Assembly (NCBI RefSeq): GCF_000143415.4
Contig: NW_003314274.1
Coordinates: forward strand, 1,325,775 to 1,389,774
DNA length: 64,000 nt
Origin: Selaginella moellendorffii
Taxonomy: Eukaryota; Streptophyta; Lycopodiopsida; Selaginellales; Selaginellaceae
Reading direction: 5' to 3'
Shown here: piece after piece, positions 56,463 through 64,000 of the stretch
Layout: each line of letters opens with the position of its first letter
Position numbering within the stretch: position 1 is the stretch's first letter
Program-made: the position numbers and the translations under genes
The notes under the pieces: model-generated
What the model was told of the DNA's origin: nothing
The model's input: the letters and a program-made list of their open reading frames with translations, nothing else
Database searches by the model: none

Positions 56463-58583
56463 ATGCTGCTGGGCGATCACAGACGTGTAGATAGCTTTGC
56501 CAGAGCGCTGAGGTCGTGCAATGCGCCGGGGGATCTTCTCAAAGGCAGGCAAATTCACGCAGAGATTGTGCGCAGCCACTTCTCCCAGAACAGATTTCTC
56601 CAGAATCTTGTTGTGGAGATGTATGGGAAGTGTCGGAGCGTGGAGGAGGCCTGGCGGGCGTTTGAGACCATCGAGCACCGCAACATGTTTTCGTGGAGCA
56701 TGATAATCATGTCATATGCCCAGAATGGGTATCTGCTTCAAGCACAAGAAGTGTTTGATTCCTTGGTCGAGAAAGATACCGTGGTTTACAATACCATGCT
56801 AAAGGCATATGCCGAAAACGATGATTTTTCAGAAGCCAGAGTTTTGTTCGATGAGATTCCTGATAAAGATGCGGTATCATGGAATACTATGCTTTCAGCA
56901 TATGCCAAAATCGGGCATCTTGATCTTGTGGAAAACATTTTCAAAGACATGCCAGTTAGAACCGTTGCCTCGTGGAACACCTTGATCGTTGCGTACAAAG
57001 GTGCTTGTCTTGAGAGAAGCTCTCTTGGAGCTTTTGTTTCCATGGATCATGAAGGCTTTCAGCCCAACAAGATCACTTTCGTTGGAGTGATCGACGCTTG
57101 TGCCCAGGGAAAGATCCTCGACTTTGGAAGGTTGGCACACGAAGAGGTATGTTTTGCTGGACTGGAGTTTGATGTTCCCATCGGCACTGCTCTGATAAAA
57201 ATGTATGGAAAGTGTGGGAACATAAACCAAGCCATGGCTTTGTTCCGCAAAATGCCGCTCAAGAACACGATCACTTGGAACACAGCGATAACAATCCATG
57301 CGGAGGACGGGAACCTCGACGAAGCGTACAAGATCCTGCGAGAGATGCCACGGCCAAGTGTGGTCTCCTGGAATGCACTGCTCGCGGGGTATGCCTCTCA
57401 GATCGATCAAAGCGGCGACCCCCTTTCCCAAGCTCGAGAGATTCTGGAAAAGATGGCGGAGCGAGACGTGGTTTCCTGGACGACGATGATCTCCTTGTAT
57501 TCTCGGAATGGCCTGAGCAAGGAAGCGATGAGTTGCTTCAAGAGAATGGATCTAGAAGGCATCAAACCCGATAGAATCGCGCTGGTGGCCATCGCCGAGG
57601 CATGCACGACCCTCGCAGACGCTAAACACGTCCACGAGATCGCCAGCCATGAAGCCACTGTGGAATCCGACGTAGAACTCGCCGCAGCGTTCGTCAACCT
57701 GTATGGAAAGCTCGAGAGCCTCCACGGCGCGAGCAGAGTCTTCGATCGAGCTCGGGGCTTCTGCAAGCCGTGGAGCAGCATCGAGACACACCTGTGGAAC
57801 TCCATGCTCGCGGCGCTCGTCCAAAGCAAGGCCGCCAGAGATGCCATCGTGTTCTTCCGCGGGATGCTCCTGGAAGGGGTTCGATCCAACGAGACCACTC
57901 TCGTCACCGTCTTCGAAGCCTGCAAGGCCTCCTCCTCCGCCTCCTCGGCGCTGCCACTGCTCCGGTGCTTGCAGGAGAGCGTCGTGAGACGAGCTTCTTT
58001 CGCAGCGAGCACCGTGGTCGAGACCGCTCTCCTCGGTTGCTATGGAAAGCTGGGAGCTCTAGCGGACGCCATCGCCACCTTCGATGATCTTCTCTCCAGC
58101 TCGCAAAACGTTGTCTCCTGGACGGTGATGATCTCGGTGTGTGGCGAGCTCGGGCATCCCAGGCAAGCGCTCGAGCTCTCGCGGAGGATGCACCTCCACG
58201 GCATTCTCCCCGACGACACGGCAGTGACGACGCTCCTCTCGGCGTGTAGCCACTCGGGCCTCCTGGACGAGAGCTTCCGGCTGTTTGGATCGATGAGGCC
58301 CGACTTTGGCGTTGACCCGCGGATCGAGCACTACGTCTGCGTGATCGATCTGCTGGGACGAACTGGACAGCTGCTCGAGGCTGAGGTCCTGATGAGCAGC
58401 GATCACTTTGCTCGGCTCGGCCTCGAGGCGAACGAGTGTGCGTGGACGGCCTTCCTTGGAGCTTGCCGAGATTTTGGAGACGTTTCTCGAGGTGCCACTG
58501 CTGCCAAGGAAGCATTTGTCTCGGATCCGGAGAACTCTGGCCCCTACATGCTACTCTCGGACGTGTGCGTAAACTCTGGGTGA
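56463..58583 (+). CDS. PLS-class pentatricopeptide repeat protein
   Basis: An intronless 706-aa protein with repeated units: NMFSWSMIIMSYAQNGYL, DTVVYNTMLKAYAENDDF, DAVSWNTMLSAYAKIGHL, TVASWNTLIVAYKG, DVVSWTTMISLYSRNGLS, and so on to VVSWTVMISVCGELGHP. It ends in IEHYVCVIDLLGRTGQLLEA and a partial E domain (NECAWTAFLGACRDFGD ... PENSGPYMLLSDVCVNSG), then stops with no DYW domain. The likely role is organelle RNA editing or processing; no targeting peptide is obvious. It is a distinct sequence, not a recent copy of the PPR gene at 50241. Confidence 0.9.
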   Translation: MLLGDHRRVDSFARALRSCNAPGDLLKGRQIHAEIVRSHFSQNRFLQNLVVEMYGKCRSVEEAWRAFETIEHRNMFSWSMIIMSYAQNGYLLQAQEVFDSLVEKDTVVYNTMLKAYAENDDFSEARVLFDEIPDKDAVSWNTMLSAYAKIGHLDLVENIFKDMPVRTVASWNTLIVAYKGACLERSSLGAFVSMDHEGFQPNKITFVGVIDACAQGKILDFGRLAHEEVCFAGLEFDVPIGTALIKMYGKCGNINQAMALFRKMPLKNTITWNTAITIHAEDGNLDEAYKILREMPRPSVVSWNALLAGYASQIDQSGDPLSQAREILEKMAERDVVSWTTMISLYSRNGLSKEAMSCFKRMDLEGIKPDRIALVAIAEACTTLADAKHVHEIASHEATVESDVELAAAFVNLYGKLESLHGASRVFDRARGFCKPWSSIETHLWNSMLAALVQSKAARDAIVFFRGMLLEGVRSNETTLVTVFEACKASSSASSALPLLRCLQESVVRRASFAASTVVETALLGCYGKLGALADAIATFDDLLSSSQNVVSWTVMISVCGELGHPRQALELSRRMHLHGILPDDTAVTTLLSACSHSGLLDESFRLFGSMRPDFGVDPRIEHYVCVIDLLGRTGQLLEAEVLMSSDHFARLGLEANECAWTAFLGACRDFGDVSRGATAAKEAFVSDPENSGPYMLLSDVCVNSG

Positions 58584-58672
58584 TCTTCTTACGTAGAACA
58601 AATATTTTCTTCGAGCTCTTGGGCGATCTTCTGCCATTATTCCAGTGCTCGGAAAACGACCTTCTGTTGTAC

Positions 58673-59476
58673 CTATTCCTGCGAGACGTCGGTGCTCATG
58701 TTCCAGAACTCGTTCTCTAGCTGCAGTACTCGAACGAATGCATCTTCGCCGCGCTGCTTCACCTCGTTTGATCCTGTGCTCTCCACTGCTGCCTCTGCAA
58801 TCGATCTCAGCAAATCGCAGTAGCTGCCGAAGCTCGGACTGCCCCAGCGCCCGCAAGCTTCCACGAGTTGATGCGGTGTCTTAGAACCTGGTTCGAGGCA
58901 AAACGCGAAGCTCTCGAAGTAGACATGCTCAATGGCCCAAAAGGTGGACAAGACGACGGCATAGTCGACGCTTGGTTGGCTCATATCCTCCAGAAATCTT
59001 TTATGGATGTCCATGCAAGAAGAACAAGAAGAAAATTAAAAACATGTAAGCTCCGGGATGTATGATCCTACCTGCAGTAGTCTTGTGTAGTTTTCTTGGG
59101 AGGCAGATCTTCCAATCCAATTTTCCAGACCAAAGCCTCCTTCTGAAACCACTGGAGCTCGTCATGAAGCGCGGAAGCTCCGGACAACAAGGTCATGAGC
59201 GTCTCGTCACTGGCATTGGACGGGATTTTGGCCAAGATGCTTCCAATGAAACGCACGAACGCCTTGACAAAGATGTAGTCTTGCCCCTGCAGAGAAAACA
59301 TAAAAATGACTCCAGATCTATCACAAAGAGAAGCAAACCATCTGGAAACTTACCAGCCATCGTTTGTAGCAGCTGAGATCCACAGAGCCATTCCGGATGC
59401 TTACAATATAAGGATGATGAGTTGTGGCTCTGTTGTAGAGCTCAGCGTGGCGAGACTTCCACTGCGAGAGCGCCAT
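58673..59476 (-). CDS. TENA_E: TENA_E thiamin-salvage hydrolase (PM36-like)
   Basis: Exons 59354-59476, 59072-59286 and 58673-58997 give 220 aa, close to the plant TENA_E length. Landmarks: HPYIVSIRNGSVDLSCYKRW, LGQDYIFVKAFVRFI, LHDELQWFQKEA, RFLEDMSQPSVDYAVVLSTFW, AIEHVYFESFAFCLE and FVRVLQLENEFWNMS. The pattern RxGSVDLxxxxxWLGQDYxFV and FWAIExVYxESFxxCLE matches the Arabidopsis seed-maturation protein PM36. Plant TENA_E acts as an aminopyrimidine aminohydrolase recycling degraded thiamin. A TTG-started extension upstream lacks ATG. Convergent with the PPR gene. Confidence 0.88.
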
Positions 59477-59762
59477 AGCCAAGAGCCTCTTCTCCAAATG
59501 GTGCCCTACTAAAGTCAACCAGGGTGATGTTTATAAACTTTTCCCAGTGTCAATCGTCCCTTCTCCAAAGCTTCCGAAAGATTTCATCTTTCCTGGCAAA
59601 GAGGCCCTCTCGATTCCCATAAAAGTTGTTGGATTCCCTGTTTCGATCTGTTGCTACCGTAAAAAAAAAAAAACGAAACTCTCCTGCAAAAAAAAAAGAA
59701 AAGAAAAGTTTTGGTTCTTCGCTTCCTCCTCGAAGAAAAACTTACGTGTGGCGTGCTGGTAT

Positions 59763-60292
59763 TTAGTACTTCCGGCTTGCGCTCGAGAGCTTGGCCAGCA
59801 ATGCCTCTTGTTCTTGCTTGACAGCCATGAGAGAAAGATGTTCCACTCGCAATCTCTATGAATGAAAAATGTAGTAGGACGTATAAAGAAAGAAAATTGC
59901 TACCTCGAGTTCTTCTTTCCTTCGATCGATCCCTTCTTTCACGACCTGCAATTCCTGCGGCCGCTTTTCCATCTCGTCTCGCACCAAATTCCTCGTCCCA
60001 ATCGCGCACAGCTTCGCATTCTCGATCTTGGACGCGCGCTCGCCCACTTGGCCCAGAAGCTCTTTCACTAACTGCACAAAAGCACCGATTCCATCGATTA
60101 GAATGCCAGGGAGAAAGACACACGCGATCCATCAAGAATGCGAGTGATTTTCTTGCATGATCACACCTTGTTGAAGCTGGAGACCTTGGATCGAAATGCC
60201 GCGCAGGAATTCTCGACGGAGTGGCAGCGCGCGTACGTGTCGGTGGGCAACAGGCGCACGCACGACTCCTCATCGATGCTCACAAGCGCCAT
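59763..60292 (-). CDS. IFT20: IFT20-like intraflagellar transport protein
   Basis: Exons 60167-60292, 59904-60071 and 59763-59855 (126, 168 and 93 nt, all phase 0) encode 128 aa; human IFT20 has 132. The protein is a single coiled coil. Segments LVKELLGQVGERASKIENAK, LCAIGTRNLVRDEMEKR, QELQVVKEGIDRRKEELE and RLRVEHLSLMAVKQEQEAL align in order with the IFT20 pattern (LxxxLAKExENEKMKAIGARNLL...ExxQLxALIAEKKxxLERYRVEYEAL). IFT20 belongs to IFT-B and delivers membrane cargo from the Golgi to cilia. In a lycophyte it would serve sperm flagella. Its ATG is 35 bp from the divergent BIOF ATG. Confidence 0.8.
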
Positions 60293-60327
60293 AGCCACAA
60301 AAATATTTGTGCCTGGAACCCTAACGA
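60293..60327. promoter_or_regulatory. 35-bp divergent start-codon interval (IFT20/BIOF)
   Basis: Only 35 bp separate the two ATGs. Both 5' UTRs must be tiny or the transcripts must overlap across each other's coding region. No TATA box fits in either direction, although the sequence is AT-rich around 60299-60310. Confidence 0.5.
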
Positions 60328-61186
60328 ATGTTCTTCATGGAAGAAGACGATGCGTGGCGGTCGTGGCTGGATTCCGCGATCGCGCACTTGATCGGCTCCA
60401 AGGTCCTTCGCTCCATGCGCACTGTGAGTGTAGCTAGCGGCGCCAGCAGCGCCACTAGCAGCGGCAATGCAGGTGGATTTTCCGATAATCGAGGCGACTG
60501 GGAAGATCAAGCGGTACAACTCCAAGTCTCTCCCGAGACATTCCAGCGCTGGATCGATGATGAGCCTAGCACAGGTACGCGAAAGAGAAGTATGAGGAGT
60601 AAACTTTTTTGTTTCTCAGGAGAATCGTGTGGAGAGAAAGAGAGAATGCGATCGCTCATCCAATTCTCTGGAAACGATTATCTTGGACTCTCCATGCATC
60701 CGGCTGTTCGCTCCGCCGCATCCAAGGTGCTAGATCCAGTCTTTCATCTATCAATTTTTCTCTACTCCTTTCCAGGCTGCTATCGAATTTGGAATGGGAC
60801 CAAGAGGCTCTGCTCTTATTTGTGGCTATACGATTCATCACAGAAGACTTGAATCGGCTATAGCATCGCTTAAAAACTCTGAGGTTCGTTTCTTTCTTAC
60901 AAGCTTTTTACTTTTTTTTTTTCTTCTGTAGGAATGCTTGCTGTGTCCTACAGGATTTGCAGCTAATATGGCTGTTATGACCGCAATCTCCATGAACATT
61001 CCAGGCTTCTCCTCGCAGAACAAGATAGCTATCTTTTCCGACGAGTTAAATCATGCTTCGATCATCGACGGTGTCCGGGTGGCTCAAAGGCAGAATAACT
61101 CCGAGGTTTACGTCTATTCCCATAATAACATGAGAGAATTAGAAAGCAAGCTGTAAGTTCTTGTCCTCTGTTGACTTGCGTGTTTT

Positions 61187-61241
<55 letters not shown>

Positions 61242-62291
61242 GCAGATCTTCCTGCAAACTTGAGAGGAAAGTCGTGGTTACTGACAGGTAAATCCACTTT
61301 AAAATCTGTCAAAGCTCTCAACCAATCTTTGGTGTAGTCTATTTAGCATGGATGGAGATTTCGCCCCTCTGGACAAGCTTGTCCAACTGCGGGATAAGTA
61401 TAATTTTCTTCTGGTTATCGACGATGTAAGTTTTCTGTATCATCTTTATAGTTTTAGAATTGGAGTGCACCTACAGGCCCACGGAACTTTGGTCTGTGGT
61501 GAAAATGGAGGTGGAGTGGCCGAAGCTTATGGCGTCGAAGGAAAAATCGATGTTTATATCGGCACTTTGAGCAAAGCATTTGGTTGTCAGGGTGGTTTCA
61601 TTGCTACCAGGTATGATTAGATTCTCTCCTCTCAACCGTTTCTTAAGCATTTTCTCTGCAGTCGCAAGTGGAAGTTGCTGATGCAATCTAGAGGCCGCTC
61701 TTTCGTTTTTTCGACTTCGCTCACTCTTCCCGTGGTGGCAGCGGCTCATGGTAAAGCTGTAAGCTAAAAACAGTTTCCTTCTTCATGACCTTGCTTATGG
61801 ATTTTTGCTGTATGGCAGCTGCTCTCGTGGTTGCTAGCGAAGAAAAATGGCGGCGTCAAGCACTGTGGAGCAGAGTAAAACAATTTGCTGATTTGACGGG
61901 GCTAGACATACAAAGTCCAATCGTTCCGGTGGTCATTGGCAGCGAGATAGATGCACTCCTGGCGAGCAAGTAAGAGCCATGACTTTCCTTTTTATTAGTC
62001 CTCATGTTGCAAAGTCCAAACGACATTTCTTTTTCGTTACGTAGGGACGTTCTCAAGGCTGGTTTTCATGTACTGCCAATTAGACCACCAGTTGTTCCTC
62101 CAAATTCATCCAGGTAACCACATTTTCTCGTATTTAGAACTCACTGCTTGCTTCTTATGCTTATGTCTAGGCTTAGAATCACTTTGTGTGCCTCGCATAC
62201 AGAAGCTCATGTACAGGCTCTATACGAAGCTCTTGCTCCATGGCTATCACGAAGCAAGACGATTGCCTTCGAGCCTCTCTCCAAGCTGTGA
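60328..62291 (+). CDS. BIOF: 8-amino-7-oxononanoate synthase (biotin biosynthesis)
   Basis: Eleven exons (60328-60574, 60620-60726, 60776-60883, 60932-61152, 61246-61287, 61338-61425, 61477-61610, 61662-61750, 61819-61969, 62045-62113, 62171-62291) give 458 aa with all phases fitting. Landmarks of this PLP enzyme: [66 protein letters not shown] (Asp contacting PLP) and [16 protein letters not shown] (Schiff-base Lys). The C-terminus has [14 protein letters not shown]. It joins pimeloyl thioester and alanine, the first committed biotin step. Start could be Met 60328 or 60337. No clear transit peptide; plant BIOF is reported as cytosolic/peroxisomal, and the C-terminal SKL fits a PTS1 signal. 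Confidence 0.93.
61191..61238 (+). repeat. (CT)n microsatellite in BIOF intron 4
   Basis: About 24 CT units serve as the polypyrimidine tract before the acceptor TTATGCAG at 61239-61245. Confidence 0.97.
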
Positions 62292-62523
62292 GACACGACA
62301 GATTTACAGGCGATTATACGAAGTTACTTTTTTCTCTGGTAACTCAAAGAATCACATGCATAACTCTTGTCTGTCACATGTAGAGACAGGAGGAAGTTTG
62401 CTTCCAACGCAAATCTTCTGCACTTCTATCCTCGTCCCGTCTACTTCAATTAAACGAGGTAAGTTCTTATGTTCTTGAGAGTTCTCACAGATAGGATCTA
62501 ATCGTTTATCTTCAGACGTGAAA

Positions 62524-63567
62524 ATGTCATTGGTTCTGCTGTTGTTGCTGCTGCTGCTGCTGCCCCTGGTTGTGCATTCGGTCCCAACGATCGGTGCCAG
62601 AGGAGTACTTGGCAAAGATGGAAACTCCATCGCTTATCTCGCAGACTTTAGAGTGAACTCCACCCCCATCTTTGACGAGAGGCCCGACGTCTTCTTTGCG
62701 ATGGACACGAACGCGCAGCACGTCAGACTCTCCAGTAATTCGTGCGCCGCCGCCAACACACGCATCACCAAGCTGGGCCTCTGGTCGCTTCAAACAGCAC
62801 AAGATGGCCAGGTTGCAAGTACGTCCGACTCGTTCCTCGGCAACGTTGACATCCTCTGCCGCAAGAAAGGCCGCAACGTCGCCCCGCTGAGCTCCAAGAA
62901 CACGAGCTTGCCCGCGCAGCTCTCCAAAGTCGAGAAAACTCCTCTCAGGTTCGCCTATGTGCTTTGGGATCAAACGTTTGCAACGCTTCTCTTTGGTAAG
63001 ACGCTGTGGATACAGTACACAGGTCTGGGGAGGACAGTACCGGTCGTGTTCGTCCACATTCCTCTCAAGCTGGACGCCACTGCCGCGAGCTACATGGTGA
63101 AGGTGACCGGCATTGGATTCAAAGAGTTTTTGATCCGGCAGAAGTACTACGTCGAGATCAGCGTCACCCAGCGCTTCACCACTCTCCCGTCCAAGATCTA
63201 CAGCTTCATCGTGAATCAGTTCCAGCAAGAGGCAAGCGAGAAGAAGATCAAGCGAGTCTCCGCCAGCGCCTACAACGGAAAGCTGAGCTTGTGCTACCAG
63301 ATGAGGAGCTCCGACGTTAGAGGATTCCGCAACGTCACCATGGTGTTTAGTAGCAAGTTCCGGTGGAGCGTTCCCGCGGACAAGTACTTGGTGCCAAAGC
63401 CCGGCACGAGCAACGTGTTTTGCTTGGCATATCTGCAAGCTCCTGGGAATGGCAGCCATGGAGTTATTGGAACGCTCCAGCAAGAACGCCGCGCCATGGA
63501 CTTTAACTTGGAAACGAAGAGCTTGGGTGTAAGTTTTCCTCTCATTGGACCCCTCACCACTCCTTGA
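62524..63567 (+). CDS. Aspartic-protease-like (TAXI/nepenthesin fold) protein lacking catalytic motifs
   Basis: An intronless 347-aa protein with a strong signal peptide (LVLLLLLLLLLPLVVHS). The C-terminal half follows the pepsin-like A1 pattern: FTTLPSKIYSFIVNQFQQEA, LCYQMRSS, NVTMVFSSKFRWSVPADKYL, VFCLAYLQAP and VIGTLQQERRAMDFNLETKS. In A1 enzymes FTTLP is preceded by the second catalytic DSGT; here it reads SVTQR. The first motif DTGS appears as DTNA in FFAMDTNAQHV. Both active-site motifs are thus lost, as in xylanase-inhibitor (TAXI) proteins. A secreted inhibitor or binding protein is likely. Confidence 0.72.
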   Translation: MSLVLLLLLLLLLPLVVHSVPTIGARGVLGKDGNSIAYLADFRVNSTPIFDERPDVFFAMDTNAQHVRLSSNSCAAANTRITKLGLWSLQTAQDGQVASTSDSFLGNVDILCRKKGRNVAPLSSKNTSLPAQLSKVEKTPLRFAYVLWDQTFATLLFGKTLWIQYTGLGRTVPVVFVHIPLKLDATAASYMVKVTGIGFKEFLIRQKYYVEISVTQRFTTLPSKIYSFIVNQFQQEASEKKIKRVSASAYNGKLSLCYQMRSSDVRGFRNVTMVFSSKFRWSVPADKYLVPKPGTSNVFCLAYLQAPGNGSHGVIGTLQQERRAMDFNLETKSLGVSFPLIGPLTTP

Positions 63568-63938
63568 GAACAACTTCTCTCTCTGTTTAGTTTTCCAATA
63601 GAGCTGGAGCTCGAAAATCATGTGTTTTTCCTCTTCTTCTCCTAGAAAGAATGAAGAAAATCTTCTCGTCCGTAGATCGGCTATAAAGTTTTGGAAGCAA
63701 AAGAGTGTTTTCTCTTGAAAATCTTTGATCTTCCTCTTCGCCATAGTTCTCTTCCATGGATTCCAAGTTACCATTAATGTTTTTTGAGCGTATGAGACCA
63801 CACACAAATAGCATGTGTGTAATATCGCGAAGCTATGGACGAAACTTACTTGAAAGGCTGCCACCGTCTTGCTAGCTACACGTGATTGACGCGATGTTTA
63901 CAAGTCCAAATTGGTCGCCGCGCACTTGACTTCCTCGC
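63568..63938. other. Intergenic, no gene recognised
   Basis: 3' flank of the protease-like gene. A long minus-strand frame overlapping it is the antisense of that gene and has no domain. Confidence 0.4.
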
Positions 63939-63946
63939 TATAAAAA
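63939..63946 (+). promoter_or_regulatory. TATA box of a gene outside the window
   Basis: TATAAAAA lies 54 bp from the window end, followed by a pyrimidine-rich leader (CTCGTCTCCTCATCC). This is the layout of a core promoter facing right; the gene itself is not in the window. Confidence 0.4.
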
Positions 63947-64000
63947 TCCCGGTCCTCGTCTCCTCATCCAAGCAGATCTAGAGAACTTCCATCCAGTGTT

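Noticed and set aside
62527-63864. A 445-codon minus-strand open frame
   Set aside because: It is antisense to the aspartic-protease-like gene, lacks domains, and ends in a poly-Gln run that is the reverse of the poly-Leu signal-peptide codons.

Overview
The window looks like nuclear DNA of a seedless vascular plant, most likely a lycophyte close to Selaginella moellendorffii. The basis is gene content and structure: plant families (germin-like, CYP, UGT, PLS-class PPR, chloroplast bL13c, P5CS, BIOF), very short introns (mostly 45-60 nt), compact spacing, and two genes of the cilium/flagellum (an IFT20 homologue and a KATNIP homologue) that fit a plant with swimming sperm. No search was run; the species is an inference.

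Layout. 1-2.2 kb: a partial unknown gene end, then an RBM41-like RNA-binding protein (-). 2.3-8.7 kb: a coiled-coil protein sharing a 72-bp divergent promoter with RBM41, the prefoldin-like UXT, a RING-type protein with an unusual start, a four-helix membrane protein (-), and a CYP72-clan P450. 9.5-19.7 kb: two long multi-exon genes on the minus strand, MSH6 and KATNIP. 19.9-28.8 kb: an accessory zone with an AT-rich GDSL-lipase relic, an alpha/beta-hydrolase scrap, and a tandem duplication carrying two nearly identical germin-like genes, one broken and one intact UGT, and small copied fragments of the neighbouring KATNIP and RPL13 genes. 28.9-42 kb: chloroplast RPL13, a small-RNA-degrading-nuclease-like gene (SDN), and P5CS, with a segmental duplication of the SDN/P5CS 3' ends and a 4-kb insertion between the copies. 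42-45.4 kb: VPS51. 45.5-53 kb: a berberine-bridge-enzyme-like (BBE) gene with an assembly gap, broken copies of it and of a PPR gene, an intact PPR gene, and a hemerythrin-like protein with a probable mitochondrial presequence. 53.1-56.4 kb: a pseudogene cluster (LHCA3-like, alpha-tubulin, an unknown 5'-truncated gene). 56.4-64 kb: a second PPR gene, TENA_E, IFT20 and BIOF (divergent, ATGs 35 bp apart), an aspartic-protease-like protein without catalytic motifs, and a promoter pointing out of the window.

There is no operon-like system. The shared themes are: cilia (KATNIP, IFT20); minor-spliceosome biology (RBM41, a GTATCCTT element in one of its introns, and a candidate U12-type intron in KATNIP); vitamin metabolism (BIOF for biotin, TENA_E for thiamin salvage); and organelle gene expression (PPRs, bL13c). 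The least ordinary parts are the mosaic duplications at 22-28 kb and 31-38 kb and the relic cluster at 53-56 kb.
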